A DNA stretch of 64,000 nt from Parvimonas sp. oral taxon 393 str. F0440 (lineage in GTDB: Bacteria; Bacillota; Clostridia; Tissierellales; Peptoniphilaceae), in the NCBI GenBank assembly GCA_000223315.2, contig AFUS01000005.1, positions 62,001-126,000 of the forward strand. Direction: 5' to 3'. The notes beneath the pieces are model-generated. The model saw nothing but the letters and a program-made list of their open reading frames with translations. It made no database searches and was not told the origin of the DNA. The translations under genes and the position numbers were made by a program. Positions 18,082 to 29,168 of the stretch are shown piece by piece. The stretch's first letter is position 1. Every line of letters begins with the position of its first letter.

Positions 18082-18710
18082 TTAATTATTCATATTTTTC
18101 ATAAATGGATTATTTTCCTTTTCAAATCGTAAATTACTCTCTGCACCATGACCAGGTAATACTCTATAATCTTTTTTTAAATCATATAGTTTCTTTATTG
18201 AATTAATTATTTCGTCAAAACTTCCAGTGGGTAAATCGCTTCTTCCTATGCTCATTCTAAATAATGTGTCTCCTGAAAACATAACATTCCCCATAAGAAT
18301 ACATATACTACCGACTGTATGCCCTGGAGTTTCCATTATATAAAGTTTTTCTCCATAAAAATCAATTACCTCTCCATCATAAAGCCATCTATCAGCTATT
18401 AACTCTATATTTTTAAAAGGTGGAATTGACTTTGATAAATTTATAATAGGATCTTTTAGTAAATCTTTTTCTTTTATACTGGCATAAATTGGTACATTAA
18501 ATTTTTCTTTTATTATATTTACAGCTCCTATATGATCTGCATGTCCGTGAGTAAGTAATATAAACTCTAAGTTTATATTTTCTTGTTCAATAAACTTAAT
18601 TATGTCCTCACTATCTCCACCCGGATCAACTATAAAGCCTTTTTTTCATTATTATATACTATATAACAATTAACTGCATATACTCCAACAACAATCCTTT
18701 TTATATTCAT
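18082..18710 (-). CDS. MBL-fold metallohydrolase, glyoxalase II-like (frame broken at 18640-18646)
   Basis: The repaired 209-aa product has the metal-binding signature THGHADH, then TPGHTVGS, FSGDTLF, and a final PGHG. This is the YcbL/GloB-like short hydrolase family, often annotated hydroxyacylglutathione hydrolase. The ATG at 18710 lies behind AGGAGA. The frame breaks after YIVYNNEKK, and an extra base in the T7 run at 18640-18646 gives GFIVDPGGDSED and restores it. It is encoded directly after relA-dtd, an arrangement common in Firmicutes. The substrate is unknown. Confidence 0.85.
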
Positions 18711-18719
18711 CTTTATCTC

Positions 18720-19168
18720 CTAGTAACACTTTTTAGAATCCAATTGAATTGTAACTGGTCCATCATTTTCCAATAATACTTTCATGTCAGCTTGAAATTT
18801 TCCCGTTTTTACTACAATATGATTATCATAAAATAGTTCTAAAAATTCCTCATATTTCCTTTTAGCTTCAATACTGGATAAACTATTATCAAAACTAGGT
18901 CTATTTCCTTTTCTACAATCTCCATAAAGTGTAAATTGTGAAACAATTAATATTTCATATCCTTTATCTAAAACAGACAAATTCATTTTAAAATTTTGAT
19001 CTTCAAAGATTCTGAGATTTAAAACTTTTTTAAAAATATATTTTAAATCAACATCCGTATCTTCCTTACCAAAACCGACAAAAAGAAGAAGTCCTTTTTT
19101 ATTCTGGAAACTTCTTTTTTGTCAACTTCTACACTTGCAAAATTAACTCTCTGTATTATAGCTCTCAT
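18720..19168 (-). CDS. dtd: D-aminoacyl-tRNA deacylase (frame broken at 19095-19100)
   Basis: Removes D-amino acids (and glycine from tRNA-Ala) from mischarged tRNA. The repaired length, 149 aa, is that of the family. The N terminus MRAIIQRV, the SQFTLYGDCRKGNRPSF active-site block and the cross-subunit NDGPVTI motif are all present. The frame breaks at RIKK. One base added to T6 19095-19100 gives GLLLFVGFGKEDT. The ATG overlaps the relA stop by one base (TAATG). Confidence 0.9.
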
Positions 19169-21330
19169 TAAGCACGTACCCTATATACGTCTAGTATACC
19201 CTTTAAAGATTTTATTTTATTGATTAATCTTTCTAATTCGTCAATATTTTTTATTTCAACTATAATATTTGTAATAAAAGTTTTATCCTTTCCTGTTTTT
19301 GCAGTTATCCCTACTAAATTCAATTTAGACTCCGAAATAATATGAGCTACATCAGCCAATGCGCCAACTTGATCTAAAGATATAACAGCAACTTCTACTT
19401 TATAATATAAATTTTTAGTATTAGTCCATTCAACAGCAATAAGCCTATCTCGGTTTTCAACATTTTTTACATTAGGACAATTACAATTATGAATAGAAAT
19501 TCCTCTACCTTTTGTTATATAACCAACTATTTCATCGCCTGGAAGCGGATTACAGCATTTTGCAAAACTAACTTCTATATTATCAATACCTTTTACAATA
19601 ACGCCTTTAGAATTATATTTACTAGAAGATTTTTCACTTTTTACTTTATTTATTATATCATCAGCAGATTCTTGATAGTAATCACTATAAAATTCCTTTA
19701 ATCTTGGAATAATTTGTTTTAAGTTAATACTTCCAAAACCTATTGCTGCATACATTTCGTCAATAGTATTAAAACTTAATTTCTTTGCTATTTGTAAAAG
19801 CCAATCTTCTTTTAATATCTTACTATAAGTAAATCCTAATCTTCTAACTTCCTTTTCAAGCATATCTCTACCTTGAACAATATTTAAAGCCTTATTTTCC
19901 TTTTTAAACCATTGTTTTATTTTTGTTCTTGCTTGAGAGGACTTAACTATCTTAAGCCAATCTTTACTTGGTCCAGATGAATTTGGATTAGTAAGTATTT
20001 CTACAATATTTCCATTTTTTAATTTATAATTTAATGGAACAATTCTACCATCAACTTTAGCACCAACACAATTATTACCAACTGCAGTATGAACCTTATA
20101 AGCAAAATCTATTGGAGTTGCCCCAGCTATTAAATTTATGACATCTCCTTTTGGTGAAAAAACAAAAACTTCATCGGAAACAAAGTCCTCTTTAAAAGAA
20201 GTAATAAATTCTCTATTGTCATTTACTTCTCTTTGCCAATCCATAAGCTGTCTAAGCCAAGTTAATTTATCATCAAAACTAGTACTTCTATCAACACCTG
20301 CTTTATACTTCCAATGCGCAGCAATACCATATTCTGCTGTTTTATGCATTTCAAAAGTCCTTATTTGAACTTCAAAAACATCACCAGAATTACTAATTAG
20401 AGTATTATGCAAAGATTGATATAAGTTTGGCTTTGGAACAGCAATATAGTCCTTAAATCTTGAAGGAATTGGTTTCCACTTAGAATGAACTATTCCTAAA
20501 ACAGCATAACAATCACTAATAGTTGGAACTATAATTCTAACTGCAGTTAAATCAAAAATTTCATCAAAACTTTTATTTTGTTTATACATTTTTTTATAAA
20601 TACTATATAAACTTTTTGGTCTTCCGCTAATTTCTCCTTGAATATTGTGCTCTTTAAGACTTATGCTTATTTCTTCAATAATATCATTTATAATTTTTTC
20701 TCTTTCACTTCTCTTTTTCTTAACTCTTTCAGCTAAGTCATAATAAATTTCTGGTTCCAAGTATCTTAAAGATAAATCCTCAAGTTCCCACTTAACATTA
20801 CTCATACCTAATCTATAAGCAAGTGGAGCATAAATTTCTAAAGTTTCTTTAGCCTTTTCCAATTGCTTAGCTTTTTTCATATATTCTAAAGTTCTTATAT
20901 TATGGAGTCTATCAGCAATTTTTATTATTATAACCCTGATATCTGAGTTCATTGCTAAAAGCATTTTTCTCAAATTATCCGCTTGAGATTCTTGCTTGCT
21001 TTGATATTTTATCTTTTTAAGTTTTGTAACTCCATCCACAAGATTTGCAATTTCTTCATCAAACATTTCTGCCATCTGTTCAAAAGTAACTTCCGTATCT
21101 TCAAGAATATCATGCATAAGTCCTGCAATAATTGTTGCATCATCCATATATAAATCAGCTAAAATATTAGCAACTGCTACCGGATGAATAAAATATGGTT
21201 CTCCCGAATTCCTAAATTGACCTTCATGGCATTCTTTAGTAAAATTATATGCCTTTGTAATTTTTTCAACATCTGCATTTGGATTATAACTTTTAATTTT
21301 TGATAATAATTCCTCTAACATTTTGCTCAC
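19168..21330 (-). CDS. relA: Bifunctional (p)ppGpp synthetase/hydrolase RelA/SpoT
   Basis: Long RSH enzyme that makes and degrades the alarmone ppGpp in the stringent response. The 720-aa protein has the HD hydrolase domain (His73-Asp74 in LMHDILEDTE), the synthetase domain (EISGRPKSLYSIYKKM and EVQIRT, the latter containing the catalytic Glu), a TGS domain (VFVFSPKGDVINL, about 385-445), a zinc-finger/helical region with CCNPLPGD, and a C-terminal ACT domain. The intact HD motif suggests both activities. It is followed by dtd and preceded closely by recJ. Confidence 0.96.
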   Translation of the reverse strand: MSKMLEELLSKIKSYNPNADVEKITKAYNFTKECHEGQFRNSGEPYFIHPVAVANILADLYMDDATIIAGLMHDILEDTEVTFEQMAEMFDEEIANLVDGVTKLKKIKYQSKQESQADNLRKMLLAMNSDIRVIIIKIADRLHNIRTLEYMKKAKQLEKAKETLEIYAPLAYRLGMSNVKWELEDLSLRYLEPEIYYDLAERVKKKRSEREKIINDIIEEISISLKEHNIQGEISGRPKSLYSIYKKMYKQNKSFDEIFDLTAVRIIVPTISDCYAVLGIVHSKWKPIPSRFKDYIAVPKPNLYQSLHNTLISNSGDVFEVQIRTFEMHKTAEYGIAAHWKYKAGVDRSTSFDDKLTWLRQLMDWQREVNDNREFITSFKEDFVSDEVFVFSPKGDVINLIAGATPIDFAYKVHTAVGNNCVGAKVDGRIVPLNYKLKNGNIVEILTNPNSSGPSKDWLKIVKSSQARTKIKQWFKKENKALNIVQGRDMLEKEVRRLGFTYSKILKEDWLLQIAKKLSFNTIDEMYAAIGFGSINLKQIIPRLKEFYSDYYQESADDIINKVKSEKSSSKYNSKGVIVKGIDNIEVSFAKCCNPLPGDEIVGYITKGRGISIHNCNCPNVKNVENRDRLIAVEWTNTKNLYYKVEVAVISLDQVGALADVAHIISESKLNLVGITAKTGKDKTFITNIIVEIKNIDELERLINKIKSLKGILDVYRVRA

Positions 21331-21333
21331 CTC

Positions 21334-23078
21334 CTACCTTATATCTTTTATAAGTAATTGAATAGATTTAGTATTCATATACTCATTAATTACAGGAGTA
21401 TATAAAATATCTATAAATTTATTTTTAATATTATTCTGTTCTGATATAATGTCATTAGTTTTAAACTTTTCATTAAAATATTTAATATATTTTTCAAAAT
21501 TTGTAAAAATAATTCCGCTAAATTCTAAATCATCTTGACTCAAGACTAACTTTATAACATTTTTATTTTTACCTATAATTGAAATCGACTTAATTTCTAC
21601 ATTTTTTGCACCGAATAAAGGTTCCGGATTTGCCTTGCCATAAGGTTCCAATAACTTTAATTCCTCAACAATATTATAATTTAATAATTTAAAGTCCAAA
21701 GAACAATCTATCTTAACTTTTTCTATAAAATTTTCTAAAATCAAATCTGAATTTTTATTTAATTCATTTCTTAATATTTCTAAATTTTCTTTCTTTATTG
21801 AAAAACCGGCTGCCATAGCATGCCCTCCCAGTTTTTCAAAAAGATTTGAAAAATCTCTAAGTTTTGAAATTATATTATAATCTTCAATACTTCTGCCACT
21901 TCCCTTTAAAATACCATCTTCTTTGGCATTAGAAAAAACTAAAGTGGGTTTATAATAATAATCTTTTATTCTTCCTGCAACAATTCCTGCAATTGATTCA
22001 TGAATTTCATCATCATATACTACAATAATATCATCATCAAAATACTTATTATCTCTAATTTTCGAATTTATTCTGGAATATGCTTCATTAGTTAAATCTT
22101 TTCTCTTTTCATTCAACTCAACCAATTTTTTTGCATAATTACCAGCTATTTCTTCATTTTTTCTAAAAACAACTCTACACCTATACTTGCAGATTCTAGT
22201 CTACCAGCAGCATTAATGCAAGGTCCTAATTTATATCCTAATGAAGTAGTTGTAATCTTTCCAACTTCATTTTCTGCTTTTAACTTATTTATTCCAATAT
22301 TATCACTTGAATTTAGTATTTCTAATCCTTTTTTCACAAAAAATCTATTCTCATCAACCAAATCAACAACATCACAAACTGTTCCCATTGAAACAAATTG
22401 TAGTAAGTCTATTAAATAATCTTCATCTCCACCTAACTCATCATATAATGCCTGCATTAATTTAAAAGCTACACCAGCACCACATAATTCTTTAAACGGA
22501 TACTCACAATCTACTCTATGAGGATTAATAACAGCACTAGCTTTAGGCAATATTTGATTTCCTTCATCGTCAAAACACACTTGATGGTGATCTGTTATTA
22601 TCATTGGTATATTCAAAGAATTACAATAATCCGCCACCTCAAAAGCTGATATTCCATTATCACAAGTTATAATTAAATCTACTCCATTTTTTTTAGCATT
22701 ATCTACAATTCCTTTTGAAATACCATAACCATCTTCTATTCTATGAGGAATAGCAAAACTTATATTATCAGTAAAAAAACCTAGACCTTTCATTAAAACA
22801 ACTGTTGCAGAATTACCATCTTGATCATAATCACCGACAATTTGTATATGTAAATTATTATCTATTGCATCAACTAGAATTTCGATTGCTGTATCTAAAT
22901 CTTTCATCAAAAAAGGGTTATGAAGGTATTTATAATCAGGATATAAAAAATTTTTTACATTTTTATAGTCAATTTTTCTATTTGCTAAAAGTTGACAAGT
23001 TATATAAGAAAATTCACTATTATTTTTAAAATTTTCTTTAGTCAATCCATTATCAGACTTAATAAACCATCTTTTCAT
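21334..23078 (-). CDS. recJ: Single-strand DNA exonuclease RecJ (frame broken at 22157-22162)
   Basis: 5'-3' single-strand exonuclease for recombination and mismatch repair. The repaired product is about 581 aa. The DHH-type motifs VGDYDQDGNSATV, TCDNG, ITDHHQV and NPHR are in the first half, and the DHHA1 block KLGGHAMAAGFS is in the second. The frame ends after ELFLEK. One base added to T6 22157-22162 gives NEEIAGNYAKKLVELNEKRK and continues. The protein is short compared with Bacillus RecJ, which has an extra C-terminal domain. Confidence 0.9.
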
Positions 23079-23110
23079 AAATACCTCCTTTTTATACTAT
23101 CTATAAAGAA

Positions 23111-23133
23111 AAATAGACGAAATCCGTCTATTT
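23111..23133 (-). terminator. Terminator-like hairpin between yajC and recJ
   Basis: AAATAGACG (23111-23119) pairs with CGTCTATTT (23125-23133) and is followed on the minus strand by TTCTTTATAG. It would end or attenuate the yajC transcript before recJ. Confidence 0.65.
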
Positions 23134-23141
23134 AATAAAAA

Positions 23142-23462
23142 CTAATTTTCTTCACTATCTTCCTCTTCATCATCTTCTTCAACAGAAGACTCTTCAGATT
23201 TGCTAACGACAGAATGAATAGCAGATTTAATAAATTCTATTTTTGTTCCATCATCAGATGTCTCAATTACAACTTCAGTATCGCTAAGTTCAACAATCTT
23301 ACCTTTTATACCTCCAATAGTAATTATATTATCCCCTATCTTCAAATTATCTCTCATATCCATTATGGCTTTTTGTCTTTTCTTTTGTGGTTTAATCATA
23401 AGAAAATAAGCAATAACCATAAAACCACCTATAATAACTAATTGCATAGTTAACTGATCCAT
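23142..23462 (-). CDS. yajC: Preprotein translocase subunit YajC
   Basis: Accessory membrane subunit of the Sec translocon. The 106-aa product has one N-terminal membrane helix (LVIIGGFMVIAYFLMI), the conserved KPQKKRQKAIMDMRDNLKIG and the GGIKG motif, then an acidic tail that is unusually Glu/Asp rich. The start at 23462 (MDQLTM) is chosen over an upstream one because AGGAGG lies 6 bases before it. Confidence 0.93.
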   Translation of the reverse strand: MDQLTMQLVIIGGFMVIAYFLMIKPQKKRQKAIMDMRDNLKIGDNIITIGGIKGKIVELSDTEVVIETSDDGTKIEFIKSAIHSVVSKSEESSVEEDDEEEDSEEN

Positions 23463-23568
23463 AATATTCCTCCTAAACTTAAATATACGACTATATTTTA
23501 ACATAAAATGTATTTTATTTCAAATATTTATTTTAATATTTTTCAATCAATTCTAAATAAATTAGATA

Positions 23569-23596
23569 AAAGAGCTAATATTTTTCTTAGCTCTTT
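23569..23596 (-). terminator. Terminator of the dnaJ-clpB transcript
   Basis: AAAGAGCTAA (23569-23578) and TTAGCTCTTT (23587-23596) pair perfectly. On the minus strand it lies just downstream of the clpB stop and is followed by TTATC. Confidence 0.75.
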
Positions 23597-23615
23597 ATCT
23601 TTTTAAAATACAAAT

Positions 23616-26181
23616 TTATGAAATACAAATTTTTCCATTTATATTTTTAAAATTTATTGTGGAGTTTGGAGTAATTTTTCCTTCAATTATCTTTGTAGCT
23701 ATTTCAGTTTCAATATTTTTTTGAATGTATCTTTTTATTATTCTAGCTCCGTAGTTAAATGAATAAGTTGAATCTAAAATTAACTTTTTACAATCTTCAT
23801 CTAAATTAATCTTTACTCCAATATCTTTTAATCTGTTTTCAATTTCTGAAACAGTCATATCAATTATCTTATAAAGTTCTTCTTTTTGTAATGGTTTGAA
23901 TAGTACTATATCATCAACTCTATTTAAAAATTCAGGTCTAAAAGAGTTTTTCAACTCTTTCATAACTTCATTCTCAGCTTCTTTTGTAATTTTGCCATTT
24001 TCATCAATTCCATCAAGCAAGTAAGTTGAACCTATATTGGAAGTCATAATTATAATAGTATTTTTAAAGTCAACCACCCTTCCTTGATTATCAGTAAGTC
24101 TTCCATCATCAAGAACTTGTAATAAGATGTTAAATACATCCGGATGAGCTTTTTCTATTTCATCAAATAAAATTACACAATATGGATTTCTTCTAACTCT
24201 TTCTGTAAGTTGTCCTCCTTCATCATATCCTACGTATCCCGGAGGTGCTCCTATAAGTCTTGAAACTGAATGTTTTTCCATATATTCACTCATATCTATT
24301 CTAACAAGATTTTTTTCGCTATCGAACATACTTTCACATAATGTTTTTGCTAATTCTGTTTTACCAACTCCTGTAGGTCCTAAGAAAATAAATGAACCGA
24401 TAGGTTTATTTTCGTCTTTTAACCCACTTCTTGATCTTAAAATACAATCTCTAACTAAATCAATTGCTTCGTCTTGTCCAACAACTCTCTTATGCAAAAT
24501 ATCTCCGAGATGTAATAATTTTCTTTTTCTCCTTCGACCAATTTCTTTATAGGAATATTTGTCCACTTAGAAATTACTTCAGCTATTGTTTCTTCTGTAA
24601 CTTCTTCTTTTAAATAACTTTCTTTTTCTTTTTTCTTTTCATTAAGTTCAGCTAATTTTAATTCTAAATTTGCAAGTTTTCCATATCTTAATTCTGAAAG
24701 TTTTTCAAAGTCATATTCTCTTTCAGCTTTTTCAATATCTATTCTGACAGAATCAATTTCAGCTTTCACAGATTTTATTTCATTAATATCTTTTTTATCA
24801 CTTTCCCATCTAGCAAGTTCAACATTGTACTTGTTTTTCACATCGGAAAGTTCTTTTTCTAAGTTTTGCAACCTCTTTTTACTAATTTCATCAGTTTCCT
24901 TAACAAGACCTGCTTTTTCGATTTCTAATTGTAAAACTTTTCTTCTAAGGTCATCAATTTCTTGTGGCATTGAGTCAATTTCAGTTCTTACCATAGAAGA
25001 TGCTTCATCCATCAAGTCAATCGCCTTGTCCGGTAAAAACCTATCAGTAATATATCTATCACTTAGAGTTACACATGCAATAACTGCAGAATCAGTTATC
25101 TTTATTCCATGATGAATTTCGTATTTTTCTTTTATTCCTCTAAGAATTGAAATTGTATCTTCAACAGTAGGTTCCTTTACCAATACTTTTTGAAATCTTC
25201 TTTCCAAAGCTCCATCTTTTTCAATATATTTCCTATATTCATCAAGTGTTGTTGCACCTATTGTGTGCAATTCTCCTCTAGCAAGCATTGGTTTTAACAT
25301 ATTTGATGCATCCAAAGCTCCGTCGGTTTTTCCTGCACCAACTAAAGTGTGAATTTCATCAATGAATAAAATTATTTCGCCTTCTGAATTTTTGATTTCT
25401 TCAAGAACAGCCTTTAATCTTTCCTCAAATTCTCCTCTAAATTTGGCACCTGCTATTAAACTTCCCATATCTAATGAAAAATTATTTTATTCTTTAATCC
25501 ATCTGGAACGTCATTATTTACAATTCTTTGAGCTAATCCTTCAACAATAGCTGTCTTACCAACTCCGGGTTCGCCTATTAAAACAGGATTATTTTTTGTT
25601 CTTCTTGATAAAATTCTAATTGAATGCCTTATTTCTTCATCTCTACCAATCACAGGATCAAGTTTACCGTTTCTTGCTTCTTCTGTTAAATTTCTTCCAT
25701 ATTTTAACAATTCTTCGCTTGTACTTCCATCTTTATGTTCATTTTTCATATTCTTAATTCCCATCAAAGCATATTTAAAAGAGTTGTATGTTATGTTATA
25801 CTTTCTAAAAATATCTGATGATTTTATATTCTTTTCTTTCAAAAGAGAAAGGTAAATGTGTTCAGGTAAAATTGTACTATCTCCTGTTCCTTTTATTTCA
25901 TCTTCGGAATTAAGCAAAATTCTTTGATAAACGGTATTTGGATAAATATTAGAATCTCCATATTGTGAAGGTAAATTATCAAAAGCTATCTTAACATCAT
26001 TTCTATAGCTGTCTATATTCACATTCATTATATTCAAAATCTTAATAATTATATTATCATTATCAATCAAAGCTTTGTGTAAATGAATATCTGAAATTTC
26101 AACATTTGCATTTTTTATTGCCAAGCTTTGAGACTCTTCTACAATTTTCATTGCATCACTACTAAATTTTTCTAAATTCAT
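23616..26181 (-). CDS. clpB: ATP-dependent disaggregase ClpB (two frame breaks)
   Basis: Hsp100 chaperone that rescues aggregated protein with DnaK/DnaJ. The repaired product is 855 aa, typical of ClpB. It has an N-terminal repeat domain (1-145), a first AAA+ domain with [15 protein letters not shown], a coiled-coil M domain (about 400-520), and a second AAA+ domain with [14 protein letters not shown], ending in the C-terminal small domain. The M domain distinguishes it from ClpC/ClpA. The frame breaks at A5 25477-25481 (repair gives [17 protein letters not shown]) and T4 24519-24522 (repair gives [18 protein letters not shown]). It lies 144 bp after the dnaJ-like gene and is probably in the same CtsR-controlled unit. 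Confidence 0.93.
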
Positions 26182-26325
26182 AATACTCCTCCTTTTTTTT
26201 GAATTTAACTTTTCACTTAAAAATTAAATTCAACATAATTAAATATTTATTGCATAATAATAAAACTTTATTCAACTTAACATATACATTCTGTAATAGA
26301 TAAGTTAAATATCATTATTTTAATC

Positions 26326-27252
26326 TTATTTTTCCATTAATTTTTTATATAATTCTAATTTTTCACCTGATAAGTTTTTAGGATTATTTATAACTATTTC
26401 AAGATATAAATCTCCTGTTTTTCCTTTTAAATCAGTATATCCCTTGTTTGAAATTCTTATTTTTTTCATACTTTCTATCTTTGCAGGAATCTTAACTCTA
26501 ACATTTCCGTTTAAAGTTTCAATAACCTTTGTAACTCCAAAATATGCTTCCCATGGATATAAACTAACTGTCTTTATTAAGTCTAAACCTTCAAGTCTAT
26601 ATTCATCATTTATAACATTTATTTTTACATATATATCACCATCAAGCTTATACTTATCTCCATTGACTTTTACCTTTTTACCTGTTGTAATTCCTCTAGG
26701 TATCTTAACAGTTATTTTTTTAGGAGAATTATTTATATTGACGTAAAGTACTCGCTCTATTCCGGAATATGCTTCTTTAACAGATAAATTCAAGCTAGTT
26801 TCATATTTTTGTCTTTGAGGTTGTCTTCCAAATCCTGAGTAAGAATTTCCAGAATATGCATTTGAATTTGTAAAACCATCAAATCCTGAAAATCCGCTAA
26901 AATGTGATGAAGTTTTTCCGCTTCCACCAAAAAACATATTAAAGAAGTCAGAAAAACCACCCATATCACTTCCACTATAGGAAGCACTAAAACCATAATT
27001 TCTTGGGTCAAAATTATCTCCACCACTAAAATTATAATTTGATCCGAACATATCATATTGTTTTCTTTTTTCTTTATCAGACAAAACTTCATAAGCTTCA
27101 TTTATTTCTTTAAATTTATTACTTGCAGCTTCATTATTTTGATTAACATCAGGATGATATTTTTTTGCCAACTTTCTATATTCTTTTTTTATCTCTGCAT
27201 CAGTCGCGTTCTTATCGACGCCTAAAATTTTATAATAATCTTTATATTCCAT
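26326..27252 (-). CDS. DnaJ-like co-chaperone without zinc finger (CbpA type)
   Basis: Class II J-domain protein, 308 aa. The J domain (1-70) has the HPD motif in [10 protein letters not shown] long Gly/Phe/Ser-rich linker (about 70-150) follows, and then the two beta-rich C-terminal substrate-binding domains, with no CxxCxGxG zinc repeats. It would stimulate DnaK ATPase. Its position directly before clpB and behind a CtsR operator indicates a heat-shock disaggregation role. It is not the classical dnaJ of the hrcA-grpE-dnaK locus. Confidence 0.88.
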   Translation of the reverse strand: MEYKDYYKILGVDKNATDAEIKKEYRKLAKKYHPDVNQNNEAASNKFKEINEAYEVLSDKEKRKQYDMFGSNYNFSGGDNFDPRNYGFSASYSGSDMGGFSDFFNMFFGGSGKTSSHFSGFSGFDGFTNSNAYSGNSYSGFGRQPQRQKYETSLNLSVKEAYSGIERVLYVNINNSPKKITVKIPRGITTGKKVKVNGDKYKLDGDIYVKINVINDEYRLEGLDLIKTVSLYPWEAYFGVTKVIETLNGNVRVKIPAKIESMKKIRISNKGYTDLKGKTGDLYLEIVINNPKNLSGEKLELYKKLMEK

Positions 27253-27266
27253 AAATTCCTCCTTGT

Positions 27267-27298
27267 TTTGACTTTCTTTGACCTTTAATTTTATTATA
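27267..27298 (-). promoter_or_regulatory. CtsR operator and -10 element of the dnaJ-like/clpB operon
   Basis: On the minus strand GGTCAAAGAAAGTCAAA (27267-27283) is an exact match to the CtsR heptad direct repeat RGTCAAA-NAN-RGTCAAA. It lies 9 bp after a TATAAT (27293-27298), so bound CtsR would block the transcription start. A weak TTGTTT lies 17 bp farther upstream. Confidence 0.85.
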
Positions 27299-27431
27299 CC
27301 CTATATAGAAAATTTAAACAATATTTTTATAAAAATTAAATATGATTTTTAACTTTATTTAAATTTTAATATTGATTTGTACACTAAAAATTCATACATG
27401 ATATTGCATACAAAAATATAAACTATTTTAC

Positions 27432-27460
27432 TTGTATTAATAATATTTATATTGTATAAT
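27432..27460 (+). promoter_or_regulatory. Promoter of yedF
   Basis: TTGTAT (27432-27437), 17-bp spacer, TATAAT (27455-27460), then GGAGG before the ATG at 27495. Confidence 0.7.
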
Positions 27461-27494
27461 TATATTGTATAAATTAATTTTTTGGAGGTAAATT

Positions 27495-28094
27495 ATGAAA
27501 GAAATAAATGCTAAAGGTTTAGCTTGCCCTCAACCATTGATTTTAACTAAAAGAGCTGTTGAAAGTTCAGAAGAAAAAGATTTTTTAGTTATAGTTGACA
27601 ATGATACTGCAGTAAAAAACTTAGAGAAATTTGCTAAAAGTAGCAATCTGGATTTTAAATTTGAGAAAATATCTGATAATGAATTTAATGTGTTTGTATC
27701 AAAAAATAACGAAACTTCTCTAAAGGAACCAAGTGCCTTTTGTTCTGTTGAAAACTCATCAGATACAGTAATAGCTATTTCTAAGAACTTTATGGGAAAC
27801 GGCTCTGAAGAACTTGGAAAATTGTTAATCAAAGGCTTTGTTTATACTTCAAGTGAATACGAAAAATTGCCAAAAACACTAGTATTTTTTAATTCAGGTG
27901 TTGAATTGACTTGTGAAGGATCACCTTGTATTGATGACTTAAAGAAACTTCAAGAAAAAGGAGTGGAAATTATTTCTTGTGGAACTTGTCTTGATTACTT
28001 CGGATTAAAAGAAAAACTTTTAGTTGGTGAAATAAGTAATATGTACACAATATATGAGACTCTTTTCAATGCAGGAAAAGTAATTAATATCTAG
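27495..28094 (+). CDS. yedF: YedF: TusA-like/DsrE-like selenium metabolism protein
   Basis: The 199-aa protein has an N-terminal TusA-like domain (1-75) with the CPxP motif in GLACPQPLILTKRAVE and a C-terminal DsrE-like domain with CEGSPC and SCGTCLDYFG. This two-domain form is the YedF family, which co-occurs with selenium donor-protein pathways in anaerobes. It is monocistronic here, between its own promoter and terminator. No selD, selA or selenoprotein gene is visible in the window, so the selenium link is from the family only. Confidence 0.88.
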   Translation: MKEINAKGLACPQPLILTKRAVESSEEKDFLVIVDNDTAVKNLEKFAKSSNLDFKFEKISDNEFNVFVSKNNETSLKEPSAFCSVENSSDTVIAISKNFMGNGSEELGKLLIKGFVYTSSEYEKLPKTLVFFNSGVELTCEGSPCIDDLKKLQEKGVEIISCGTCLDYFGLKEKLLVGEISNMYTIYETLFNAGKVINI

Positions 28095-28100
28095 TAAGCA

Positions 28101-28126
28101 AAAACCGGCTAATATTAGCCGGTTTT
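28101..28126. terminator. Bidirectional terminator after yedF
   Basis: A perfect 26-bp palindrome: AAAACCGGCTAAT (28101-28113) and ATTAGCCGGTTTT (28114-28126). It also serves the convergent polysaccharide operon. Confidence 0.92.
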
Positions 28127-28135
28127 AACTTTAAA

Positions 28136-29167
28136 TTATAATTTATATGATAATACTCCAATTATATTCTTTTCATAATTTTTTAAATTTTGTAATAATT
28201 TTTCAAAAGATGAATATCTAGTTATTCCATATTCTTCAACTAATATAACATTTTTTAAATTCATTATATTATTTAAGTCATTTGTTTTCAATATATTTAC
28301 TTTATCAATATTACAATCATTTAACTTATTAATAATATTTGAATTTGAACTAATTATACTTAATTCTTCAATATTTTCATTATTAATTTTATATTTCAGA
28401 ACTTCAAACAAATCATTATTATTTTTTATTTCTTGAACAAATTTTATATTATATTTTCTATAATCTCCTTCTCTGTTAATAGTTGGATCAAATATATACA
28501 TAACAAAATTCATAATAGCAACTAAAATTATTAAGGCTATTTCAGTTGCAAAAACTTTTACTAATAATTTTTTCATACTATATCCAGTATTAATATTTTC
28601 TTTAGAACTAAGTTCTTTAGAATAATTAGATTCAACTTTTTCAATAGTAACATTATTATAAACAGATTTATATTTATTTATTAATTCATCAAATTTTTTT
28701 CAATCAAATCATTTACCAATTTACTTGGTGTTAAAATTTTTACAGAAACGCCTAAATTAGTTGAAATATAATTTACTACTACTTTTTTGTCCCAATAATC
28801 AAAATTTGAATTTTTTAAAGTTACGGCTGATGTATCTAATTCTTTAGCCATTTGTGATAACTCTTTATCACTTACGTCATTAAATAAATAAGCACCATTT
28901 AAATTAGATACTAGTAATTTTTCATAAAAATCAGAATATCCTCTTCTACCATATAGTGCATTTGCATTGTCAGTTTCCGGAGCAGTAATCTTATAAGCCA
29001 AATAAGTAGAATATTGTACCCCTTCTTTTACTACTGTTTTTTGTTTATCGTTTGTAAAACCAACGGACAAACCAAAACAACACTCAGTACTAAAAACGCT
29101 ACTAAATTTAAAACTCTTTTTTATATATATTGGATAGTAAATCTCCAAATGAATAATTTTCAAACAT
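28136..29167 (-). CDS. Wzz/CapA-type chain-length regulator (three frame breaks)
   Basis: The repaired product is about 344 aa: MFENYSFGDLLSNIY, a first membrane helix (VLNLVAFLVLSVVLVCPL), a large extracytoplasmic region, and a second helix (ATEIALIILVAIMNFVMYIF), followed by a short cytoplasmic domain of about 110 residues. This topology is that of polysaccharide copolymerases. The cytoplasmic end has no Walker motif, so it is not a tyrosine kinase. Single-base repairs are needed at T6 29117-29122, T6 29037-29042 and T7 28694-28700. The ATG at 29167 has AAGGAG. It is the last gene of the surface polymer locus. Confidence 0.72.
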
Positions 29168-29168
29168 A

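Noticed and set aside
23616-26181. Three separate Clp-like genes
   Set aside because: They are consecutive pieces of a single ClpB. Two one-base repairs give a continuous 855-aa protein with the expected domain order.
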